44,115 nt of DNA from Victivallales bacterium (lineage in GTDB: Bacteria > Verrucomicrobiota > Lentisphaeria > Oligosphaerales > Oligosphaeraceae): positions 1-44,115 of the forward strand of contig JAFZAB010000220.1 in assembly GCA_017548425.1 (NCBI GenBank), read 5' to 3'. Positions within the stretch are counted from its first letter, which is position 1. Every line of letters begins with the position of its first letter. Position numbers and translations under genes: made by a program. This document shows positions 23,968 through 32,798 of this stretch, piece after piece. The notes below the pieces were generated by a model that saw only the letters and a list, made by a program, of their open reading frames with translations, was not told the origin of the DNA and did not search any database.

Positions 23968-26454
23968 ATGGCTGAAGAGAAGGAAAAAATGCAAAAGACG
24001 GCTGTCCGCAAACGGGACGGTAAAACTGGCCGCCCCGTTCCCGCGACAGGTAAACAGATCGCCAATACAGACGAAAACACGGAAGGCACCGCGACCATCC
24101 ATCTGATGGTCGACGGCAGCAAGCCCGTGTTTCCAGGTCTCATGTTCCCGCTTCCGTTCGCGTCTGGGCTCCAGGCGGATACGCTTCGTGAAGCAAATGC
24201 GTCCGACCATATTCTCGGCTTCGTTTACACGCTCAATGAAGAGAGCGTTGACGACCAGAACAAGGAAGACACGAAGGACCAGCAGGATGCTAAACGCATC
24301 AAACGCAAGAAACTCGCGCCTATTGGCACGACGGCCCGTATCATGCGCTTTGAAGAACTGCCCGACGGCAATGCGCACGGCCTCTTCCAAGGCCTGAAAC
24401 GCTTCAGGCTTCTTGCCGTCCGCATCGAAAACGGCAAGCTTGTCGGCGACATTGAATATCTTGAGGAGACGCCTGTTCCAGAAAGCAAGCAGAAACCGAT
24501 GTTTCTCGCCATGCAGTCCTCCCTGCGCACGATTCTGAAGCTTAATCCGTCATATTCGGAAGAGCTCCAGTCGCTTGTCGAACGCGCGGATCAGAAGGAG
24601 CTTTCCAAACTGGCCGATTTCACGATTGTGCTCACCTCCGCCACCACGCTCGAATTGCAGGCGGCTCTGGAGGAGCTTGATGTCAGCGAACGCCTCAAAA
24701 TCGTCCTCGCGGTGCTCAAAAAGGAAATCATCGCGCTCAAAGCAAAAGAAGACATTTCACGCGAAGTGGATGGACGGCTCTCCAAACAGCAGCATGAATT
24801 CGTCCTCCGTGAACAAATGCGCTACATCAAGGAGCAGCTCGGAATCGGCCACAACAGCAAGTCCGACGAAGACTACTATCAGACGCGGCTGGATGAAATC
24901 CGCGAATTCATTCCGGAAGAAGTCATCGACAAAATACAGGATGAAATCGACAAGCTCAATCTCGTGACGCCGCAGTCCCCCGAATACACGGTCTCCCGCA
25001 ACTATCTGGACTGGCTCACGGGGCTTCCATGGAACACGATGACCAATGACAGGCTCGATGTCAAAATCGCACGCCGCATTCTCGACCGTGACCACTACGG
25101 CCTCGAAGACGTCAAAAAGCGCATTCTCGAATTCATCGGCGTCTCGAAACTCAAGGGCGAAATCGACGGCTCCATCATCTGCCTCATCGGCCCGCCCGGC
25201 GTCGGCAAGACCTCTCTTGGCCACAGCATCGCGGAAGCGGTCGGACGGAAATTCTTCCGCTTCTCCCTCGGCGGCATGCGTGACGAAGCGGAAATCAAAG
25301 GCCATCGCCGTACGTACATTGGCGCCTTGCCCGGAAAGGTTATCGAAGCCGTGAAAATCTGTGGCAGCCGCAATCCCGTCATCATGCTGGACGAAATCGA
25401 CAAGCTCGGCCAGTCCTATCAGGGCGATCCCGCGTCTGCGCTGTTGGAAGTTCTTGATCCCGAACAGAATGTCAATTTCAGAGATCATTATCTGGACATC
25501 CCGTTCGATCTCTCGAAAGTCATGTTCATCGCGACCGCCAACACGGCCGATTCCATCCCGTCCCCTCTGCTGGACCGCATGGAGCTCATCACGCTCTCAG
25601 GCTATATCACCGATGAAAAGCTTGAGATCGCGAAACGCCATCTCATTCCCAAGCTTCTGCCCAAGCATGGCTTGAAGAAATCCAACATCACCTTCACGTC
25701 TCCCGCCATCCGCGAAATCGCCAACAGCTACGCTCGCGAAGCAGGCGTCCGCGCCTTGGAGAAATCCATCAAGTCCATCATGCGCAAAGCAGCCATGGAC
25801 ATCGCGGAAGGTGTCCAGCCGGAAAACGAAAAGGTCGTCATCACTCCCGACAATCTTGAAAAGTATCTCGGCAAGCCGCGCTTTACGGACGACGAACTCA
25901 TGAAGCAACCGGAAGTCGGCGTCGCCATGGGCCTCGCCTGGACGGCGCTCGGCGGCGCGACTCTGTACATCGAATCCGTCTCCGTGCCCGGAAAGGGCGA
26001 ATTGCAACTGACCGGACAGCTCGGCGATGTCATGAAGGAATCCATCCGCATCGCCCGCACGGTTCTGGAAGCCAACGCCAGCACGTTCAACATTCCTGAC
26101 AAGTTCTTCAAGAAGAACGACATCCACGTCCACGTTCCTGCCGGAGCGACGCCGAAGGACGGCCCGTCCGCAGGCATCACGATGGCCGTCTCCATGCTGT
26201 CGCTCGCCACGAAACGGACGCTTCCGCGCAATTGGGCCATGACAGGCGAACTCACGCTCAAAGGCCGTGTGCTTCCCGTCGGCGGCATCAAGGAGAAGAC
26301 CATCGCCGCCAAACGCGCAGGCGTGCTCGACATCATCATGCCCAAGGCCAATGAAAAGGACTACTCCGAAATTCCGGATCGCGTCCGCAAGGATTTGACC
26401 GTCCATTACGTGGAGCAGATTGACGAAGTCTTCGCCCTGCTCTTCGGCAATTAG
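23968..26454 (+). CDS. lon: ATP-dependent protease La (Lon)
   Basis: 828 residues; ATG preceded by GAGG at ~9 nt. Lon degrades misfolded and regulatory proteins in the cytoplasm. The N-terminal substrate-binding LON domain (about 45-240) carries a charged insert (ESVDDQNKEDTKDQQDAKRI, about 91-110) not usual in the family. The AAA+ domain has Walker A GPPGVGKTS (about 407-415) and VIMLDEIDKLG as Walker B. The C-terminal protease domain has the catalytic Ser734 in KDGPSAG and the lysine pair 775/777 in GGIKEKTIAAKRAG, so it is predicted to be active. It ends at a palindromic repeat region and a bidirectional terminator shared with the small gene opposite. Confidence 0.96.
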   Translation: MAEEKEKMQKTAVRKRDGKTGRPVPATGKQIANTDENTEGTATIHLMVDGSKPVFPGLMFPLPFASGLQADTLREANASDHILGFVYTLNEESVDDQNKEDTKDQQDAKRIKRKKLAPIGTTARIMRFEELPDGNAHGLFQGLKRFRLLAVRIENGKLVGDIEYLEETPVPESKQKPMFLAMQSSLRTILKLNPSYSEELQSLVERADQKELSKLADFTIVLTSATTLELQAALEELDVSERLKIVLAVLKKEIIALKAKEDISREVDGRLSKQQHEFVLREQMRYIKEQLGIGHNSKSDEDYYQTRLDEIREFIPEEVIDKIQDEIDKLNLVTPQSPEYTVSRNYLDWLTGLPWNTMTNDRLDVKIARRILDRDHYGLEDVKKRILEFIGVSKLKGEIDGSIICLIGPPGVGKTSLGHSIAEAVGRKFFRFSLGGMRDEAEIKGHRRTYIGALPGKVIEAVKICGSRNPVIMLDEIDKLGQSYQGDPASALLEVLDPEQNVNFRDHYLDIPFDLSKVMFIATANTADSIPSPLLDRMELITLSGYITDEKLEIAKRHLIPKLLPKHGLKKSNITFTSPAIREIANSYAREAGVRALEKSIKSIMRKAAMDIAEGVQPENEKVVITPDNLEKYLGKPRFTDDELMKQPEVGVAMGLAWTALGGATLYIESVSVPGKGELQLTGQLGDVMKESIRIARTVLEANASTFNIPDKFFKKNDIHVHVPAGATPKDGPSAGITMAVSMLSLATKRTLPRNWAMTGELTLKGRVLPVGGIKEKTIAAKRAGVLDIIMPKANEKDYSEIPDRVRKDLTVHYVEQIDEVFALLFGN

Positions 26455-26502
26455 GCGAAAACCTGACCACGCAACGCTATTCGTGTCAAATCTCGTCCTG
26501 TG

Positions 26503-26569
26503 CCGACGGCGGAAGCCGTCGGTGCGAAGGCATCTCGCCTCCGCGGTCGCTCTGGAGAGCGACCGTCCC
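26503..26569. repeat. Two REP-like hairpins downstream of lon
   Basis: CCGACGGC-GGAA-GCCGTCGG (26503-26522) and CGGTCGCTC-TGGA-GAGCGACCG (26544-26565), followed by TCCCGC. They share the GACGGC and CGTCCCGC words with the repeats at 15311-15428 and 43942-44115. Confidence 0.75.
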
Positions 26570-26571
26570 GC

Positions 26572-26612
26572 AAAAAAAAAGAACCGAAGCCAAATGACGC
26601 TTCGGTTCTTTT
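26572..26612. terminator. Bidirectional terminator between lon and the small basic gene
   Basis: GAACCGAAGC (26581-26590) pairs with GCTTCGGTTC (26599-26608) over 8 nt. Nine A precede it (a T-run on the minus strand, for the gene at 26641-26922) and TTTT follows it (for lon). Confidence 0.88.
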
Positions 26613-26640
26613 CACAAGTCAAAGACGTTAGTCGCTTAAC

Positions 26641-26922
26641 TTACTTTTTGCAGCCTTTCTTGCAGCAGGCTTTGGCGGCCGGTTTCGCGGCGGCTTTGGC
26701 AGCCGGCTTCGCAGCGGCTTTCTTCGCGGGCTCGGCTTTCGCCTGAACCTTGACGGCTTTGTAGGTGGTGTTGTAGGCGTCTTCGCTCACGAATTTCGGA
26801 AGCTTGCGGCCATCAGGAGCTTCGCCAACAATCCCAAAATGACCATTTTCATACTTGACCTTGTACTTCACTTCCGCTTCGATCTTCGTGCGAGTCTTGA
26901 CATCGTAAAATTCGGCCTTCAT
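26641..26922 (-). CDS. Small Lys/Ala-rich protein with a Cys-containing basic tail
   Basis: 93 residues. Residues 1-50 form a small domain with alternating polar/hydrophobic strands (KAEFYDVKTRTKIEAEVKYKVKYENGHFGI). The second half is a low-complexity AEPAKKAAAKPAAKAAAKPAAK tail, like histone H1-type or HU-extension tails, ending in CCKKGCKK. The tail implies nucleic-acid binding, and the Cys cluster could bind a metal or form disulfides; both are inference. AAAGGAG lies ~9 nt before the ATG, and it has its own promoter-like sequence and strong terminator, so it is probably a well expressed monocistronic gene. Confidence 0.75.
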   Translation of the reverse strand: MKAEFYDVKTRTKIEAEVKYKVKYENGHFGIVGEAPDGRKLPKFVSEDAYNTTYKAVKVQAKAEPAKKAAAKPAAKAAAKPAAKACCKKGCKK

Positions 26923-27222
26923 CGTGAGATTCTCCTTTTTTCAGGGAATTGGCACCGCGTTCCACCGGGATACACCCGTATCCGAATAGGTGAAACTTTT
27001 GTAACCCGTTATAAAATACTACGCCTACCGCCACTTTTACAAGTCATAAAATCACTATTTTTTAATTTTTTTTAATAAAAATATCATTTTTTTACATTTT
27101 TTTCATTCAAAAGCTTTTTTTCGCCCTTTTCACGCTCATGAAAAGCCATTTCCACCTTGGGAGATTATATTATATGAAAGTCCCGTTCGGGACAATCAGA
27201 CAACACCTTCCCACCCACTTGA
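26923..27222. other. 300-nt intergenic region, very AT-rich in its second half
   Basis: The left part holds the leader and promoter of the small minus-strand gene. From about 27050 to 27125 there are repeated T-tracts (runs of 6-9 T), which probably bend the DNA and may serve transcription of the lipoprotein gene on the right. No gene is seen. Confidence 0.6.
27013..27042 (-). promoter_or_regulatory. Possible promoter of the small basic gene
   Basis: On the minus strand TTGTAA (27037-27042), 18-nt spacer and TATTTT (27013-27018), about 90 nt before the ATG. Weak match. Confidence 0.35.
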
Positions 27223-28227
27223 ATGAAGCACATTCCACACATCATTTTCACCTTGTCAGCCGTTTGCATCCTCTGTGGCTGCATCACCTCGCGGCAACCA
27301 CGGCCAGAGGCAGCCACGCTTGCACCATTAAAGACGGACATGGCTGCCGAGCAAGTCATCGCCTGGCCTGTCATCCCTGTCGTCCGCTTGCAGAACGGCC
27401 AGACAGACGACCTGCACGAACAGTTCGGCGACGCCGAGCCAGCCGTACGTGTCTTCCTGCAAGCCTGCATGGTGGACTATGACGCATACCAAAATGCGCT
27501 CAAGCATGACAAGAAAGCGGACAAGCCTGATTTCGCCAGGCATTTTCCCAATCTTCTCAAAAACGCCTCCATTCAAACGCTTTCCCCCCTTCACAAGAAG
27601 AATCTGGACGAACTCATGCTCATGCACAATCTGTGCTGCCAGATGAACGACATCTTCTTCCTGCTTGCGGAGCCGCGTAAAACAACCGATGATCTGCAAA
27701 AAGCCATAAAAGCCGCCACAAGCCTCCAAAATCTGCTGGCGTCCAGCCCAAAATTGACCATCCCCTCCGTCATGCAACGCGCGGCTGACGACGGCGACGT
27801 TCTCGGAACCGAATGGCTGAAGCTTTTCGACGGCATGATGCCTCTTTCACCTGTGGCCGATGAATGGACCATCGCCACAGAGAAGATGGAGAAGCCCCTC
27901 CCCTGCCGTTATGGACGGCTTTTTCCAACGGATTCCGCCGCCTCGAAACCAACGGAAGACGACTTGCTGACATTGTCCATACAGACGAAAGTCCCGCATG
28001 ATGGCAAGACTCCCGTTCATCTTGTGGCGCAGGGCCTTCCCGAAGGATTCACCGTCAAACTAGACGATGTCGCCCTCACTATCGAAGCCGGAAAAACCTC
28101 CGCCAGAATCACCATCCCGCCGCAAATCATCACTGGCGAGCCGCAAACGCTCGCCATTTCATGGAAATGCAATCTGCATGAAAATGCACGCATCTGCAGA
28201 CAGCTCTGGTTTGTCATGAAGAATTGA
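27223..28227 (+). CDS. Predicted lipoprotein, function unknown
   Basis: 334 residues. The N-terminus MKHIPHIIFTLSAVCILCGC is a lipoprotein signal peptide with the acylated Cys at residue 20 (lipobox ILCGC). The mature protein has a helical region (~70-190, many Lys/Leu) and a C-terminal part rich in short strands (SIQTKVPHDGKTPVHLVAQGLPEGFTVKL), suggestive of an Ig-like beta-sandwich. No family recognised. It probably sits in the inner or outer membrane facing the periplasm. The mgtE start is only 12 nt downstream, so the two are likely cotranscribed. No ribosome-binding site is evident at this start. Confidence 0.7.
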   Translation: MKHIPHIIFTLSAVCILCGCITSRQPRPEAATLAPLKTDMAAEQVIAWPVIPVVRLQNGQTDDLHEQFGDAEPAVRVFLQACMVDYDAYQNALKHDKKADKPDFARHFPNLLKNASIQTLSPLHKKNLDELMLMHNLCCQMNDIFFLLAEPRKTTDDLQKAIKAATSLQNLLASSPKLTIPSVMQRAADDGDVLGTEWLKLFDGMMPLSPVADEWTIATEKMEKPLPCRYGRLFPTDSAASKPTEDDLLTLSIQTKVPHDGKTPVHLVAQGLPEGFTVKLDDVALTIEAGKTSARITIPPQIITGEPQTLAISWKCNLHENARICRQLWFVMKN

Positions 28228-28239
28228 TCCTATGGAGCC

Positions 28240-29619
28240 ATGACTATGGAAGACCAAGTAAAGACAACACAAGAAGAACTTGACACCCTGAAATCACTTG
28301 GTGCGCTGAAAGACAGGCTGATGACCATGAATCCTGTCGATGCAGCCGAAGAACTGGCCAAGCTACAGGACAAAGACCAACTTATACTAGTCTTCCGATT
28401 ATTACATAAAGATCAGGCCGCCAGTATTTTCACGTATCTCGACAAAGACCTGCATCGCTACATCGTCGAAGGCATCTCCAATACGGAACGTAACGAAGTC
28501 TTCAAACGCCTCGCATTCGACGATGCCGTCGATTTCCTCGAAGAACTGCCGGCCAACATGGTCAACGTGATCCTCAGCGACGCATCGCCCGAAAAACGCG
28601 CCCTCATCAACAAAGCGCTTGAATACAAGGAGAATTCGGCCGGCAGCATCATGACCGTCGAATACGTCTCCTTGCTGGAGACCATGACCATCCGCGAAGC
28701 TCTCGCGCACATCCGCAAAAGCGGCATCGACAAGGAGACCATCTATAACTGCTTCGTCACAGGGCCGGGCAGAAAACTCGTCGGCGTCGTTTCACTCCGC
28801 AGACTCATTCTCGCCTCGGAGGAGGAAACAGTCCAGTCGATCATGACGACGAATATCGTCCATGCATATACGTATGATGACCAGGAAGAGGTCGCACGAA
28901 AATTTCAGGACTACGACTTGAACGCCATGCCGGTCGTCGATAACGAAGACCGCATCGTCGGTATCATCACCATCGACGATATCGTTGACGTTATCGAAGC
29001 GGAGAACACCGAAGACTTCGAAAAGATGGCCGCCTTGAAGCCGTCTGAAGACGAATACCTCAAGACGAGCATCTTCCGCCTCGCCCGCAACAGAATCGTC
29101 TGGTTGCTCATCCTGATGATTTCCGCGACGTTTACGGGTGCCGTCATCAGTCATTATCAACATCTTATCAATTCGGCGGCGATTCTCGCCGCCTTCATTC
29201 CGATGCTGATGGACACAGGCGGCAACTGCGGTTCACAGGCCAGCACGCTGGTCATCCGCGGTATGGCCGTCGGTGAAATCGAACTTGGCAATTGGTTCAG
29301 CGTGCTATGGCGCGAATTCCGCGTCGGAATTCTCGTGGCCCTCGCGCTCACGGCCGTCAATTTCGTCCGCATGCGGTTTTTCAGCACCGTTAAATACACG
29401 GATGCGGTTCCCGAAGGCCGCGTCGAACTGATTGTCACGATTTCGCTGTTCTGCACGATCGTCTGCGCCAAGCTGATTGGCTGCACGCTTCCCATGGCCG
29501 CCAAACGCGTCCATGCGGACCCTGCCCTCATGGCCTCCCCTATGCTGACGACCATCGTTGACGCACTCTCGCTGACGATTTATTTCGCCATCGCGGGCAC
29601 TCTCATCAATATCGCCTGA
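28240..29619 (+). CDS. mgtE: Magnesium transporter MgtE
   Basis: 459 residues, GGAG before the ATG. MgtE is a Mg2+-selective channel of the inner membrane gated by intracellular Mg2+. The N-domain (about 25-130; DAAEELAKLQDKDQLILVFRLL and LEELPANMVNVIL) is followed by GSIMT and a CBS pair (about 135-260; LVGVVSLRRLILA and MPVVDNEDRIVGIITIDDIVDVI). The membrane domain starts at about 280, with the signature PMLMDTGGNCGSQASTLVIRG and a final helix ending AGTLINIA. Length and order match the family, so it should be complete and functional. It appears to follow the lipoprotein gene in one transcript. Confidence 0.95.
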   Translation: MTMEDQVKTTQEELDTLKSLGALKDRLMTMNPVDAAEELAKLQDKDQLILVFRLLHKDQAASIFTYLDKDLHRYIVEGISNTERNEVFKRLAFDDAVDFLEELPANMVNVILSDASPEKRALINKALEYKENSAGSIMTVEYVSLLETMTIREALAHIRKSGIDKETIYNCFVTGPGRKLVGVVSLRRLILASEEETVQSIMTTNIVHAYTYDDQEEVARKFQDYDLNAMPVVDNEDRIVGIITIDDIVDVIEAENTEDFEKMAALKPSEDEYLKTSIFRLARNRIVWLLILMISATFTGAVISHYQHLINSAAILAAFIPMLMDTGGNCGSQASTLVIRGMAVGEIELGNWFSVLWREFRVGILVALALTAVNFVRMRFFSTVKYTDAVPEGRVELIVTISLFCTIVCAKLIGCTLPMAAKRVHADPALMASPMLTTIVDALSLTIYFAIAGTLINIA

Positions 29620-29630
29620 TACGATAACAC

Positions 29631-29655
29631 GGGAGGGTCACGCTCCCGCGTGACC
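29631..29655. repeat. REP-like hairpin between convergent mgtE and dehydrogenase genes
   Basis: GGTCACG (29636-29642) pairs with CGTGACC (29649-29655) over CTCCCG; an alternative fold pairs GGGAG (29631-29635) with CTCCC (29643-29647). It overlaps the stop codon of the minus-strand gene. It may terminate both genes. Confidence 0.6.
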
Positions 29656-30624
29656 GGAAAACGCCGCCTTCAACTGGCGGACAAAGTCCGCCACATACAG
29701 GTCAAGATAGTTGTCGGCAATCGCACAGGCATGCGGAAGCCGCCAGAGATTGCGGACATGCATCAACGGAGACGTTTCCGGAAGTGGCTCTTCCGGAAAC
29801 ACATCCAGAAACGCTCCGGCCAGATGGCCGTTTTCGAGGGCCGCCGTCAACGCCGCCGCTTCAATGGCGTTGCCGCGACCGATGTTCGTGACTGTCGCAC
29901 CAGCCTTCAGCAACGCCAGACGGCGGGCATTGACCATGTTCGTCGTGCCGGTCGTCCCTGGCAGAGCAAGTATAAGATGATCCGTTTCAGGAAGATACGC
30001 ATCCATCTGCTCTGCATCGAGGCACAAATCGCCTTTTCTGAACCAATTTGGCCGCTCTGCATCACGATGGCGGCTGACGCCAAGGATTCGCATCCCAAAC
30101 GGCTTCAACATCTTGCCTATCCAGCGACCGATATGGCCAAAGCCCAGAATCATGGCAGTTGACCCACGCAGCACACGCATCCGCGGCGCCAGTTCGCGGC
30201 GCGGCCACGGCAGCGACGCATATTCCGTCATGGCGGGCAGAATGCCGCGTTCCATGCCCAACAGCATGCCGACAACGCTCTCCGCGATGATTTCGCCATG
30301 GAACTGCCCGTTCATCATCCATAGGCCGGACGGCGGTACCACCGTGAAATAATCCTTTCCTGCGGCAGGCGTCGAAAGGATTTTCAACCGATTCGCTCCC
30401 GCGAACCATTCCTGTTGGAAAGTCCATGTCAATACGGCATCCGTATCATGAAGGCTTCCGGCGAATTCTTCCGCCGAACCGCAAATGCGGACTTCCGCTT
30501 TCGGCAGAAGCTTCTTCAACAAGGCCGCCTGTCTCTCCGTGAAATGCCATGCGGGAACCAATGTATGGACAAGGTAAGTTGATATCTTCTTAATTGAAAG
30601 TAATTGACGTTTGGCATCTTCCAT
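29638..30624 (-). CDS. D-2-hydroxyacid dehydrogenase family (NAD-binding)
   Basis: 328 residues from the ATG at 30624, preferred over an ATG at 30645 because AAAGGTG lies ~7 nt upstream. It is a member of the D-isomer 2-hydroxyacid dehydrogenases, which reduce 2-keto acids with NAD(P)H. The Rossmann motif GFGHIG is at about 159-164; catalytic Arg in NIGRGNAIE (about 248), Glu in DVFPEEPLP (about 276) and His in RLPHACA (about 298) are present. The sequence resembles the glyoxylate/hydroxypyruvate reductase-like subgroup rather than SerA; the substrate cannot be assigned. It is divergent from the kinase-like gene at 30676 with only ~50 nt between the starts. Confidence 0.87.
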   Translation of the reverse strand: MEDAKRQLLSIKKISTYLVHTLVPAWHFTERQAALLKKLLPKAEVRICGSAEEFAGSLHDTDAVLTWTFQQEWFAGANRLKILSTPAAGKDYFTVVPPSGLWMMNGQFHGEIIAESVVGMLLGMERGILPAMTEYASLPWPRRELAPRMRVLRGSTAMILGFGHIGRWIGKMLKPFGMRILGVSRHRDAERPNWFRKGDLCLDAEQMDAYLPETDHLILALPGTTGTTNMVNARRLALLKAGATVTNIGRGNAIEAAALTAALENGHLAGAFLDVFPEEPLPETSPLMHVRNLWRLPHACAIADNYLDLYVADFVRQLKAAFSGHAGA

Positions 30625-30675
30625 TGTATATTCACCTTTTACCATTTCATTGTTTGTTTTCCAAGACAGGACACC

Positions 30676-31527
30676 ATGGATACTCTATCCGCATCCGCGA
30701 CAAAAGAACTGGTCGAAACCAGCCATGTCCAATATCACGCCTTGCTGAAGAAAATGGCGCCTAGCCGTTTCCATTCATGGGATTGGGCCAGCGACGATTT
30801 CACAGACGGAGCCGCATGGATTCGCAAGCACCCCCACGAAGTCCATGCAGGCCTCTATCTCTCCGACACGCCCAACAAGGAGGTCTGGAGAATCACGATT
30901 CCCGAAATCCATGGCGGCGGCGAAGTCGTCATCAAATACTATTTGGAAGCCACTCCATCGTGGTTCGGGCTCGGGAGACGCTCCATCGCCGTCAATGAAG
31001 CTCTCAATTACGCCACGTTGGAAGGACTTGGCATTCCAGTCGCCAAACCGCTCGCCTGCGGAGAAGTCCGACGGTTCGGAAGACTCAAATCCTCCTACAT
31101 CGTCACACGCTTCATCAACAATTCCATAGACGGATCGGCCTTGATGCCAACAGGTTATCTAACGGAGGAAAAGGAGCTGAAAATGGCCTTCAGCCGAAAA
31201 GCCCTTGAAATCATCGCCCGTGCGCATGTCTGCGGTTTCGTCCATTCCGCTTTCCACCCGTATAAGATCCTCATGGACAAGGATGATCCGTGCAATTCAC
31301 AGCTCACCCTCATCGACATCACGAAAGGCGGCTTCAACAAAACCCTCTCCATGAGAGCCGCCATCGCCATCGATCTAGCCACTTTCTTCATCGACCTGCG
31401 GCTTGACGCGGCGGAAATCGAAGCCCTCTGCGACCATTATCTGAAATTCAACACGACCTGCGGCTTTACCTCCGAATCCCTCTGGGAAGCCATCATCGCT
31501 GTTGACTTCTCACCAATAAACGCTTAA
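30676..31527 (+). CDS. InaA/Kdo-kinase-like protein, predicted pseudokinase
   Basis: 283 residues from the ATG at 30676 (AGGA upstream). The fold matches lipopolysaccharide kinase/InaA proteins: the Lys87 strand (GEVVIKYYLEA), the YATLEGLGIPVAKPLACGE helix and SSYIVTRFI hinge. The catalytic loop, in which family members read H-x-D-x-H-P-x-N, here reads H190-S-A-F-H-P-Y-K197: the catalytic Asp is Ala192 and the Mg-binding Asn is Lys197. The DFG-equivalent Asp214 (LTLIDITKGGF) is kept. Active phosphotransfer is therefore doubtful; a regulatory or binding role in LPS-related work is possible. The rest of the frame is undamaged, so this is not simply a decayed gene. Confidence 0.75.
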   Translation: MDTLSASATKELVETSHVQYHALLKKMAPSRFHSWDWASDDFTDGAAWIRKHPHEVHAGLYLSDTPNKEVWRITIPEIHGGGEVVIKYYLEATPSWFGLGRRSIAVNEALNYATLEGLGIPVAKPLACGEVRRFGRLKSSYIVTRFINNSIDGSALMPTGYLTEEKELKMAFSRKALEIIARAHVCGFVHSAFHPYKILMDKDDPCNSQLTLIDITKGGFNKTLSMRAAIAIDLATFFIDLRLDAAEIEALCDHYLKFNTTCGFTSESLWEAIIAVDFSPINA

Positions 31528-31546
31528 ATTCAAGATATTAAAACAA

Positions 31547-31586
31547 GGCCGACCGCCATTTGGCGGCCGGCCTGTGATTTTTTATT
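31547..31586. terminator. Bidirectional terminator between convergent genes
   Basis: GGCCGACCGCC (31547-31557) pairs with GGCGGCCGGCC (31562-31572) over ATTT with a single A/C mismatch; TTTTTTATTT follows. It reaches the stop codon of the ABC ATPase gene. Confidence 0.88.
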
Positions 31587-32745
31587 TCTTCAGAAGATCG
31601 TTGAGCTTCTGATTCGCCGCCTCACGGCGGGCATCCGCCTCTTTCTGAGCTTCTTCGGAGAGTTTTTCCTTCGGCTTCTCTTCAACAGGCTTCGCGCCAA
31701 GCGACTCCAGCCGTTTCACATCCACCTTCGGCTGTTCGGGTTCCGGCTTCGCCTCCGGCGCCGCCGGCTCGTTCGGACGATGCAGGGCGTTCAACACCGC
31801 CTTGCCGTCTTCGGAATCAATCAGATACTGCGGAATTTCACCGCCCGCGCGGGCACCGGCCGTGTCAATACTCTGCTCACGAGCCTGCTTGACGACTTCC
31901 AGGAAGAACTCTTCCAGATTGCGGACAGGATTGCCCAATTCGATGTCGCCGGCATCCTTCACGCCATGCGCCAACAGCCACTCGCGCAACTCTTTCTGCG
32001 TATCCGGGCTCAACGTCGGGCAGACCATGCGCGTCTTGTCCTCTTCGCGGAGGATTTCGCTCAAGGCGCCGTTCGCGCGAACTTTGCCGCCGTACAGCAC
32101 GAGCATGTCATCGCAGACATCCTGAACGTCCGCCAGCAAGTGACTGCACAGAATGACGGTCTTGCCGCGGCTGGCCAGCAGGCGAATGACATCCTTCACT
32201 TCGCGGCAACCAATTGGATCCAAACCACTTGTCGGTTCGTCCAAAATCACCAGATCCGGATCGTTCACAAGAGCTTGCGCCAAACCGATACGACGCGCCA
32301 TACCTTTCGAGAATTCACCGACGCGGCGGTTGAAGGCATGCGCCAAACCAACCATGTTCAACAGCTGTTCACTGCGTTCACGACGCATCTTCGGGCTGAG
32401 GCCAAACAGCGCGCCGTAGAAATCCAACGTTTCCATGGCCGTCAGATAACGGTAAAGATACGTCTCTTCAGGCAGATAGCCGATACGGCTTTTGATTTCA
32501 ACGTTCTGTGGGTCTTCGCCGAAAACCTTTAGGACGCCGCGCGTCGGATACAACAGCCCAAGAATCATTTTCACGGTCGTTGATTTACCGGAACCGTTCG
32601 GGCCAAGGAGTCCGAACACCTGCCCTTTCTTGACGGTAAAGTCAATGCCGTTCACGGCGCGGGCCTTTTCGCGGTTCCAGAAATCTTTGAAGATTTTCGT
32701 CAAACCAACGGCTTCTACCACATAGTCGTTTTTCGCTTCACTCAT
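31582..32745 (-). CDS. ABC transporter ATP-binding protein with extended Pro/Glu/Lys-rich C-terminus
   Basis: 387 residues, last gene of the five-gene unit; GGAG 9 nt before the ATG. Walker A GPNGSGKST (about 48-56), FSKGM signature (about 145), Walker B LVILDEPTSGLDP (about 165-177) and the H-loop ILCSHLL mark an ABC-2 exporter-type ATPase. Beyond the ATPase core, residues ~255-387 form a helical then disordered tail (EAKPEPEQPKVDVKRLESLGAKPVEEKPKEKLSEEAQKEADARREA). No permease gene is adjacent: the next gene is convergent and a terminator lies between. Its partner may be elsewhere or the many membrane helices of the SPFH protein at 37185-39173 may be involved (inference). Confidence 0.9.
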   Translation of the reverse strand: MSEAKNDYVVEAVGLTKIFKDFWNREKARAVNGIDFTVKKGQVFGLLGPNGSGKSTTVKMILGLLYPTRGVLKVFGEDPQNVEIKSRIGYLPEETYLYRYLTAMETLDFYGALFGLSPKMRRERSEQLLNMVGLAHAFNRRVGEFSKGMARRIGLAQALVNDPDLVILDEPTSGLDPIGCREVKDVIRLLASRGKTVILCSHLLADVQDVCDDMLVLYGGKVRANGALSEILREEDKTRMVCPTLSPDTQKELREWLLAHGVKDAGDIELGNPVRNLEEFFLEVVKQAREQSIDTAGARAGGEIPQYLIDSEDGKAVLNALHRPNEPAAPEAKPEPEQPKVDVKRLESLGAKPVEEKPKEKLSEEAQKEADARREAANQKLNDLLKK

Positions 32746-32798
32746 CGGATGATTCTCCGCATCTATCTGAATTTATTTACCTTATTATTAATACAGCC

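Noticed and set aside
25597..26622. Long minus-strand frame opposite lon
   Set aside because: Antisense shadow of a conserved gene; amino-acid composition (D, V, F, G, R rich) typical of reverse-frame translation.
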